Assembly (NCBI GenBank): GCA_002428965.1
Contig: DIYI01000018.1
Span: 1 to 64,000 of the forward strand
Direction of reading: 5' to 3'
DNA length: 64,000 bases
From: Jejuia sp. UBA6058
Lineage (GTDB): Bacteria > Bacteroidota > Bacteroidia > Flavobacteriales > Flavobacteriaceae
Shown here: piece by piece, positions 58,472 through 64,000 of the stretch
How positions within the stretch are numbered: the stretch's first letter is position 1
Layout of the letters: every line of letters starts with the position of its first letter
Made by a program: the position numbers and the translations under genes
The notes under the pieces: generated by a model
Seen by the model: the letters and a program-made list of their open reading frames with translations, nothing else
What the model was told of the DNA's origin: nothing
Database searches by the model: none

Positions 58472-59338
58472 ATGGCAATTATTACTTTAACAACCGATTT
58501 TGGTGAGAAAGATCACTTTACTGGCGCGACAAAAGGCGCTATTTATAGCGAACTTCCCAATGTAAATATTGTTGATATCTCACATAAGGTTTCTCCATTT
58601 AATATCCCAGAAGCGGCCTATATTATTCAAAACGCCTATAGCAGTTTCCCTAAGGGTACAATTCATATTATAGGGATTGATTCCGAGTTAAACGAAGAGA
58701 ATAAACATATCGCCATGAAGCTGGACGATCACTATTTTATCTGCGCAAACAATGGTATTATGAGTATGATCTGTTCTGAAATTGCTCCAGAAAAGATGGT
58801 GGAAATTAATATTCACGATAAAATTCAAACTAGCTTCCCCGTTTTAGATGTATTTGTAAAAGTGGCCTGCCATATTGCTCGAGGTGGTACGCTTGAAGTG
58901 ATTGGAAAACCGATAAACGCCATAAAGCCAATAAATAATTTAAAACCAAATGTAAATGATGATAAAACCAAAATTATTGGTAGCGTTATTTATATTGATA
59001 ATTATGGTAATGTGGTGACTAACGTGCGCAAAAAATTCTTCGAAACCATTCAAAAAGGGCGCAAGTTTGAAATTACAGCGCGCCAGTACAAGTTTAAAAC
59101 GATTTACCAGAAGTATAGCGACTTTGTAAATTTTGATATTCCAAAGGAAAAGCGGCAAGATGAAGGTAAGGGCTTGGTCGTATTCAATTCTGGCGGGTTC
59201 TTAGAAATTGCAATGTACAAGAGTGATTCTAAAAAACACGGAAGTGCAGCAACATTAATGGGTTTACAGGTGAGAGACACCATAGGTATTGATTTTATAA
59301 CGGTTCCTGTTGTACCACAGAAAGAAGATATCTTTTAA
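58472..59338 (+). CDS. SAM hydrolase / DUF62-family protein
   Basis: ATG 58472 gives 288 residues; a TTG two codons earlier is less likely. The N-terminus MAIITLTTDFGEKDHFTGATKG holds the SAM-binding Asp and Gly elements (TTDFG at 7-11), and FICANNGIMS and IDNYGNVVTNV are further family motifs. DUF62 members include SAM hydroxide adenosyltransferases, which split SAM into adenosine and methionine, and the fluorinase/chlorinase enzymes. The halogenase loop was not recognised, so plain SAM hydrolysis is the better guess. It is followed 8 nt later by an ABM-domain gene. Confidence 0.9.
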   Translation: MAIITLTTDFGEKDHFTGATKGAIYSELPNVNIVDISHKVSPFNIPEAAYIIQNAYSSFPKGTIHIIGIDSELNEENKHIAMKLDDHYFICANNGIMSMICSEIAPEKMVEINIHDKIQTSFPVLDVFVKVACHIARGGTLEVIGKPINAIKPINNLKPNVNDDKTKIIGSVIYIDNYGNVVTNVRKKFFETIQKGRKFEITARQYKFKTIYQKYSDFVNFDIPKEKRQDEGKGLVVFNSGGFLEIAMYKSDSKKHGSAATLMGLQVRDTIGIDFITVPVVPQKEDIF

Positions 59339-59346
59339 TAAGACTT

Positions 59347-59643
59347 ATGCTGACTCGAATTGTAAAAATGAGTTTTAACGAAGACTCTATTGAAAATTTC
59401 CTAACTATTTTTGAAACGAATAAAAACTATATTAGAGGCTTTGAAGGATGTGTGTTTTTAGAATTGTACCGTGATAAAAACGACTCAAATATCTTTTTTA
59501 CATATAGTTATTGGAATTCTGAAGCAGACTTAGAAAACTATAGAAATTCTGAACTTTTTAAACGTGTTTGGGCAGAAACCAAATCGCTTTTTAATGCAAA
59601 ACCAGAGGCATGGAGTGTTGATAAATTAGAATCTTTAAAATAA
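59347..59643 (+). CDS. ABM-domain (antibiotic biosynthesis monooxygenase-like) protein
   Basis: The 98-residue protein has the ferredoxin-like alpha/beta dimer fold of ABM proteins: MLTRIVKMSF, then FLTIFETNKNYIRGFEGCVFLELYRD (given in parts) and FFTYSYWNSEADLENYRNSELFK. Known members are quinol monooxygenases or heme-degrading enzymes, but many have no known role. No heme-binding signature was recognised. It lies 8 nt after the SAM hydrolase gene, so both are probably co-transcribed. Confidence 0.82.
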   Translation: MLTRIVKMSFNEDSIENFLTIFETNKNYIRGFEGCVFLELYRDKNDSNIFFTYSYWNSEADLENYRNSELFKRVWAETKSLFNAKPEAWSVDKLESLK

Positions 59644-59667
59644 TAATATCATTGTGAGACAAATTAT

Positions 59668-59675
59668 TAGATTTG
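59668..59675 (+). promoter_or_regulatory. Putative -7 box for the gldF operon
   Basis: TAGATTTG matches TAnnTTTG, 21 nt before ATG 59697. The TTG at 59652 is too close for a good -33 spacing. Confidence 0.45.
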
Positions 59676-59696
59676 TTACCGAAATTTAAACAGTAA

Positions 59697-60416
59697 ATGC
59701 TAGCAATACTTAAGAAAGAAATAAACACATTTTTCGCCTCACCCATAGGCTATTTGGTTATTGCTATATTTTTGGTTTTAAATGGACTGTTTCTTTGGGT
59801 ATTTAAAGGGGATTTTAATATTCTAGATTATGGATTTGCAGATTTATCGGCTTTCTTTTTGTTAGCACCATGGATTTTATTGTTTTTAATTCCAGCTGTA
59901 ACCATGCGCAGTTTTTCCGATGAGAAAAAACAAGGCACTTTAGAATTACTAGTAACTAAACCCATTTCTAAACTTAATATCGTCCTTGGAAAATATTTAG
60001 GAGCATTTGCATTAATTATAATGGCATTGGCACCTACGCTTCTATATGTCTATACAGTTGGGCAATTAGGTAGCCCACAAGGTAATTTAGATTTAGGTAG
60101 TGTTTTTGGGTCGTATTTTGGTCTTGTATTACTAACGGCGTCCTACACGGCAATTGGTGTTTTTTGTTCCACATTATCTAATAATCAAATTGTTGCTTTT
60201 ATAATTTCAGTATTTATTTGTTTTGTGTTTTATATTGGTTTTGAGGGTGTTGCAGAGTTTACTTCAAGTATCATTATAGGACATTTTGGAATGAATTATT
60301 ACTATAAAAGTTTAAGTAGAGGCGTTATTGATACTAGAGATATTGTGTATTTTTTAAGCGTAGTTATTTTGTTTATTGGTTTAACAAAATTTAATTTAAA
60401 TAAGGAAAATCAATGA
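59697..60416 (+). CDS. gldF: Gliding motility ABC transporter permease GldF
   Basis: The 239-residue protein has six membrane helices and the ABC-2 permease start MLAILKKEINTFFASPIGYLVI, with the short charged loop RSFSDEKKQGTLELLVTKPIS between helices 2 and 3. In Flavobacterium johnsoniae GldF, GldG and GldA form an ABC transporter needed for gliding; the transported substance is unknown. The last four bases (ATGA) overlap the start of the next gene, so the reading frames are coupled. The ATPase gene (gldA) is not in this window. Confidence 0.9.
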   Translation: MLAILKKEINTFFASPIGYLVIAIFLVLNGLFLWVFKGDFNILDYGFADLSAFFLLAPWILLFLIPAVTMRSFSDEKKQGTLELLVTKPISKLNIVLGKYLGAFALIIMALAPTLLYVYTVGQLGSPQGNLDLGSVFGSYFGLVLLTASYTAIGVFCSTLSNNQIVAFIISVFICFVFYIGFEGVAEFTSSIIIGHFGMNYYYKSLSRGVIDTRDIVYFLSVVILFIGLTKFNLNKENQ

Positions 60417-60898
60417 TATTTACTCCTGGATTTATCATAACAATTTCCGTAACCTTTATCTTGCTTTGGTGGTTTGCAACAACCATCGACAAACGCAAAT
60501 GGGTCAGCTTTTTAATAAGTGTTGTAGCTACACCCGTAGTTTATTTCTATGTACTCTATCCATTGATTAATATATTCTTTAGCTTTCATCATGAAAAGTA
60601 TTTTGATAGTGAAGCTTGGAAAGAAAAACCAGCGTTACGTTACGAGATGAGTGGCAATATTTTGGATGAAGATTTGTTTATTGGCAAAACAAAGGAAGAG
60701 ATTACAACGCTCTTAGGTGTGAGTGAATGGTATAGTTGGGATGATGCGTTAAAAATGAACTCACCAGAAATGTGGAATTATAATTTAGGTTTTAAACCTG
60801 GCGCTTTTAATATGACTCAGGAATGTCTAGAAATTAGTTTTAAAAACAATACAGCTGTTAACGTGAAACAGTATCAAATGGAGAAAGAGTTTGAATAA
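60413..60898 (+). CDS. Two-helix membrane protein with a BamE/SmpA-like domain, between gldF and gldG
   Basis: The 161-residue protein overlaps gldF by 4 bases (ATGA) and gldG by 8 bases, so it lies fully within the gld operon. Two membrane helices are at about 6-24 and 31-55. The C-terminal 90 residues contain IGKTKEEITTLLGVSEWY and LEISFKNNTAVNVKQYQ, resembling the small BamE/SmpA alpha-beta fold. In F. johnsoniae gldF and gldG are adjacent, so the extra gene is notable. Function is unknown; an envelope or transporter accessory role is inference. Confidence 0.72.
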   Translation: MIFTPGFIITISVTFILLWWFATTIDKRKWVSFLISVVATPVVYFYVLYPLINIFFSFHHEKYFDSEAWKEKPALRYEMSGNILDEDLFIGKTKEEITTLLGVSEWYSWDDALKMNSPEMWNYNLGFKPGAFNMTQECLEISFKNNTAVNVKQYQMEKEFE

Positions 60899-62558
60899 AG
60901 CATTGAAACATATTGGGGGGCTTATCATTGCGTTAATCGTAATTAATATTGCTAGTAACGCGATTTACAAACGTTTTGATGTCACTAAAGATCAACGTTA
61001 TACCCTAAGTAATACAGCAAAGGATATTGTTAACGAGGTATCGTCTCCACTAATAATTGATATCTTTTTAAAAGGCGAAGATTTCCCTTCGGAGTTTAGA
61101 CGTTTGCAGTCTGAAACACGTCAATTACTTGAAGAATTTTCTAATGAAAATGATAATATAATTTTCAATTTTATTAATCCTTTAGAAAATGAAGCGTCTC
61201 GAGAACAAACCATTCAAATGATGACCCAACGTGGTTTAACGCCCATGCAATTGGAGGTTAAAGAAAATGGAAAAGCCACTCAAGAAGTTATTTTTCCCTG
61301 GGCTTTAGCAAGTTATAATGAGCAGACTGTTATTATTCCTCTGGTAAAAAATAAGATTGGTGCATCGCAACAAGAATTGGTTAGCAACTCGGTACAGCAT
61401 TTAGAATATGCCTTTGCCGATGGTTTTAAAAAGCTAGTAACTCCAAAAGCTAAGAAAATAGCAATATTGAAGGGCAACGGACAATTAGAGGACAAGTACA
61501 TTGCCGATTTTCTTACCAAATTGCGTGAGTATTACTTTTTGGCACCCTTTCCCTTAGATAGTGTAGCCCAAAAGCCAAAAGAAGTAGCAAAAGCCTTAAA
61601 CACCTTCGATCTGGTAATTTCTGCAAAACCTACAAAAGCATTCTCTGATGAAGAAAAGTTTGTGCTCGATCAATTTACCATGCAAGGTGGTAAGAGTTTG
61701 TGGTTGGTGGATGCTGTAGCCATGGAAAAAGACAGTTTGTACAATGATGCTGGCAAAAACTATGCGGTAAGTAGAGATTTAGGCTTAACCGATTTCTTTT
61801 TTAATTATGGCGTGCGCATTAATCCTCTTATGGTAGCTACGCCCTACTCTGCCCCTATTACATTGGCAATTGGTGGTGGAAGTAATTCACAATTTCAGCA
61901 TTTACAATGGCCTTATTCACCTTTGGCAAATTCTGAAAATACACATCCTATTACCAATAATTTAAATTTGGTACGTTTTGACTTCGCCAACCCTATTGAT
62001 ACCCTTAAAAACAAAACGAAAAAGACTATTCTTCTAGAGACTGCCCCAATTTCAAGGGTTGAAGGCACACCTCGAGAAATTAGTCTAGAATTGGTTACAA
62101 AACCTATCGATCCTGCCACTTTTAAGAATGAAAAACAAAACCTTGGCGTATTGCTAGAAGGTGAATTTAAGTCGGCTTTCGCTAATTTGATAAAGCCGTT
62201 AAACTTGGATAATGTAGTGGATAAAAGTGTGAATTCTAAAATGATTGTAATTGCTGATGGTGATGTGATCAAAAATGATGTGGTACGCAACCGTCCGCAA
62301 GAATTAGGGTTTGATAGATGGACAGGAAAACTCTACGGTAACAAGGAATTCTTACTGAATGCTGTGAATTATCTTTTGGATGATAACGGACTTATAAACA
62401 TTCGTAGCAAAGAAATTGAAGTTGCCTTCTTAAATCAGGAAAAAATTGCCAAAGAAAAAACGTTTTGGCAACTCTTAAATGTAGGATTACCAATAGTTTT
62501 ACTTACCATTTTTGGTTTTGCTTTTAATTACTTCAGAAAGCGAAAATACGCTAGATAG
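60891..62558 (+). CDS. gldG: Gliding motility-associated ABC transporter substrate-binding-like protein GldG
   Basis: The 555-residue protein starts at TTG 60891; no ATG lies near, and the N-terminal membrane helix (about 8-27, IGGLIIALIVINIASNA) begins directly after it. The large extracytoplasmic part (about 30-525) has the GldG-family order: IDIFLKGEDFPSEFRRLQSE, IAILKGNGQLEDKYIADF and LWLVDAVAMEKDS. A second membrane helix at about 527-548 ends the protein. It partners GldF and GldA in gliding. The start is inside the end of the preceding gene. Confidence 0.9.
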   Translation: MNKALKHIGGLIIALIVINIASNAIYKRFDVTKDQRYTLSNTAKDIVNEVSSPLIIDIFLKGEDFPSEFRRLQSETRQLLEEFSNENDNIIFNFINPLENEASREQTIQMMTQRGLTPMQLEVKENGKATQEVIFPWALASYNEQTVIIPLVKNKIGASQQELVSNSVQHLEYAFADGFKKLVTPKAKKIAILKGNGQLEDKYIADFLTKLREYYFLAPFPLDSVAQKPKEVAKALNTFDLVISAKPTKAFSDEEKFVLDQFTMQGGKSLWLVDAVAMEKDSLYNDAGKNYAVSRDLGLTDFFFNYGVRINPLMVATPYSAPITLAIGGGSNSQFQHLQWPYSPLANSENTHPITNNLNLVRFDFANPIDTLKNKTKKTILLETAPISRVEGTPREISLELVTKPIDPATFKNEKQNLGVLLEGEFKSAFANLIKPLNLDNVVDKSVNSKMIVIADGDVIKNDVVRNRPQELGFDRWTGKLYGNKEFLLNAVNYLLDDNGLINIRSKEIEVAFLNQEKIAKEKTFWQLLNVGLPIVLLTIFGFAFNYFRKRKYAR

Positions 62559-62652
62559 CTGTTAATAAGTTTGTTTCGATAAAACGCTACTTTGAGATAT
62601 ATTTGTAGGTAACGATTTTCGAAATTTAAAGCGTTTATGATTTTGAAAAATT

Positions 62653-62773
62653 CTGTCAATTCGAGTGGGTTTTACAATTGAAATGAGTAAAATTTGTATC
62701 GAGAATAAGAATTTTGATCTGCAAAATAGTTCTCGATACTATTTTTCGGTCCTCAAAATCACTCGAACTGACA
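62653..62773. repeat. Inverted-repeat intergenic element (about 120 bp)
   Basis: Outer arms 62653-62673 and 62755-62773 are near-complementary (TGTCAATTCGAGTG against CACTCGAACTGACA reversed), and inner arms 62696-62705 and 62730-62739 pair exactly. The whole unit could fold into a long two-level hairpin. It occupies most of the gap between gldG and dnaN and codes for nothing. It resembles small dispersed palindromic elements of flavobacteria, though copy number cannot be judged here. Confidence 0.65.
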
Positions 62774-62831
62774 AGCGAAAATAGTTTCTTAATTAAAGCA
62801 TACAACAGACTAAAAAAATAATAAGCAACGA

Positions 62832-63950
62832 ATGAAATTTATAGTATCAAGTACTTATTTGTTAAAACAATTACAAGTTTTAGGTGGTGTAATAAACAGT
62901 TCTAACACCCTGCCTATTTTAGATAATTTCCTGTTTGAATTGGATAACACAAAACTAACAGTTTCTGCGAGTGATTTGGAGACTACTATGTCCTCTACCC
63001 TAGATGTAGAAAGCGATAGCGAAGGTAGTGTGGCAATTCCAGCGCGTCTTCTACTTGATACCTTAAAGACCTTTCCAGAGCAACCTTTAACCTTTGTTGT
63101 TGAAGATAATAACACAGTTGAAATTAGTTCTAACCATGGTAAATATGCTTTGGCTTATGCAAGTGGTGCTGAATTCCCAAAAGCAGTAGCTTTAGAAGAC
63201 CCAAGTACAACCGTAATTTTAGGAGACATTTTGGCAACCGCCATTAGTAAAACGATTTTCGCCGCAGGAAACGACGATTTACGTCCTGTAATGAGTGGTG
63301 TGTTTTTCCAGTTTTCTATGGAAGGCTTGACCTTTGTTGCTACGGATGCACATAAGTTGGTGAAATACACGAGAGAAGATGTCAATGCAAGTCAAGTAGC
63401 GGAGTTTATTATGCCTAAAAAACCTTTGAATTTATTGAAAGGGATTTTGGCAGGAAGTGAAGATGAAGTTACAATTGAGTATAACGACTCTAATGCGAAA
63501 TTCACTTTTGAAAACTCTGAATTGATTTGTCGTTTGATAGATGGAAAATATCCAAACTACGAAGCGGTAATACCAAAAGAGAATCCTAACAAATTAGCGA
63601 TTGACAGAACCCAGTTTTTAAACTCTGTACGTCGTGTTAGTATTTTCTCTAACAAGACTACACACCAAATTAGATTGAAGATTGCAGGAGCCGAGTTAAA
63701 TATTTCTGCGGAAGATGTAGATTACAGCAACAAAGCAGAAGAGCGATTGACCTGTGATTACCAAGGCGACGATATGCAAATTGGTTTTAATTCGCGTTTC
63801 CTAACTGAAATGTTGAACAATCTAGGTTCTGACGATGTAAGTTTAGAAATGAGTATGCCAAATCGTGCAGGTATTTTAACTCCAGTAGACGGATTGGATG
63901 ATGGTGAGCAAATTACCATGTTGGTAATGCCTGTAATGTTGAATAGTTAA
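62832..63950 (+). CDS. dnaN: DNA polymerase III sliding clamp (beta subunit)
   Basis: The 372-residue protein has the three-domain clamp layout: MKFIVSSTYLLKQLQVLGGVI at the start, the ALAYASGAEFPKAV stretch near 115-130, TDAHKLVKYTRED near 175-187 and LIDGKYPNYEAVIPKENPN near 235-253. It ends MLVMPVMLNS, the hallmark C-terminus that contacts polymerase and other partners. The clamp keeps DNA polymerase III on the template. No replication origin, dnaA or recF gene is next to it in this window. Length matches Bacteroidota homologues. Confidence 0.97.
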   Translation: MKFIVSSTYLLKQLQVLGGVINSSNTLPILDNFLFELDNTKLTVSASDLETTMSSTLDVESDSEGSVAIPARLLLDTLKTFPEQPLTFVVEDNNTVEISSNHGKYALAYASGAEFPKAVALEDPSTTVILGDILATAISKTIFAAGNDDLRPVMSGVFFQFSMEGLTFVATDAHKLVKYTREDVNASQVAEFIMPKKPLNLLKGILAGSEDEVTIEYNDSNAKFTFENSELICRLIDGKYPNYEAVIPKENPNKLAIDRTQFLNSVRRVSIFSNKTTHQIRLKIAGAELNISAEDVDYSNKAEERLTCDYQGDDMQIGFNSRFLTEMLNNLGSDDVSLEMSMPNRAGILTPVDGLDDGEQITMLVMPVMLNS

Positions 63951-63974
63951 TCCTAGACAAAAAAAAGACCTTTC

Positions 63975-63995
63975 ATGCTGAACTTGATTCAGCAT
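63975..63995. repeat. 8-bp palindromic repeat at the window edge
   Basis: Arms 63975-63982 and 63988-63995 pair perfectly over a 5-nt loop. The ATGCTGAA/TTCAGCAT core is, from memory, common as a dispersed intergenic hairpin in flavobacteria. It follows dnaN's stop by 24 nt and could also act as a terminator, with a run of A but not of T. Confidence 0.5.
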
Positions 63996-64000
63996 CTCAG

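Noticed and set aside
61913..62290. 125-codon minus-strand frame inside gldG
   Set aside because: Antisense shadow; no signal, domain or spacing that fits a gene.

Overview
This window looks like chromosome from a marine member of the Flavobacteriaceae (Bacteroidota). The DNA is AT-rich. Start regions carry the Bacteroidota -7 box TAnnTTTG instead of strong Shine-Dalgarno sites. Marker genes include the type IX secretion protein PorQ, the gliding genes gldF and gldG, a fused two-domain 2-oxoacid dehydrogenase E1, and head-GIN and DoxX families. No rRNA, tRNA, CRISPR array, insertion sequence or prophage was seen. No stretch longer than 300 bases lacks a gene.

Layout. 1-414 is the tail of a surface protein with fibronectin-like repeats. 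493-5399 (minus) holds porQ, a LysM protein, lon and a rhomboid protease. 5461-12597 holds an LpxL-like acyltransferase, a sulfatase, an acyltransferase-3/glmM operon, an AcpH-like phosphodiesterase and hypothetical proteins. 12677-16208 is uvrA plus a LOG-family gene. 16286-21685 holds a degenerate M1-peptidase/beta-barrel protein and the fused E1. 21720-25308 holds a membrane AraC regulator, DoxX, a lipoprotein and a GIN-domain protein. 25474-30445 holds a CAP lipoprotein, pdxH, a tandem paralogue pair, and the operon pyrR-pyrB-small protein-rnz. 30580-34671 is a NUDIX gene plus a three-gene biotin-dependent acyl-CoA carboxylase operon. 34954-38177 holds two tandem TPR/membrane/LuxR-type regulators, one broken by a single in-frame amber codon. 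38364-45658 holds a Bcr/CflA transporter, an FAH protein, a GH16 lipoprotein, acs, a DUF1624 membrane protein and an esterase. 45728-47753 is a DUF4212/solute-symporter pair. 47824-51731 holds TfoX_N, an NTF2-like protein, an alpha-carbonic anhydrase and a PL8 lyase. 51800-55871 pairs a Tat-exported Gfo/Idh/MocA oxidoreductase and a double DUF1080 protein with a divergent membrane-anchored winged-helix regulator. 56416-63950 holds purC, phoH, a SAM hydrolase, an ABM protein, gldF-orf-gldG and dnaN.

Together the genes mix housekeeping functions (DNA repair, pyrimidine, purine and PLP synthesis, cell wall, proteolysis) with polysaccharide use. A sulfatase, a GH16 and a PL8 lyase are all exported, and the 3-keto-sugar-type DUF1080/oxidoreductase pair sits next to the lyase, yet no SusC/SusD pair is present. 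Acetate use is suggested by acs near a symporter of the acetate-permease class.

Most worth a second look: the amber-split TPR/LuxR gene; the membrane-anchored winged-helix regulator facing the DUF1080/oxidoreductase operon; the M1-like protein without its zinc motif; the D/N swap in the E1 cofactor site; the extra gene overlapping both gldF and gldG; and a roughly 120-bp inverted-repeat element upstream of dnaN.
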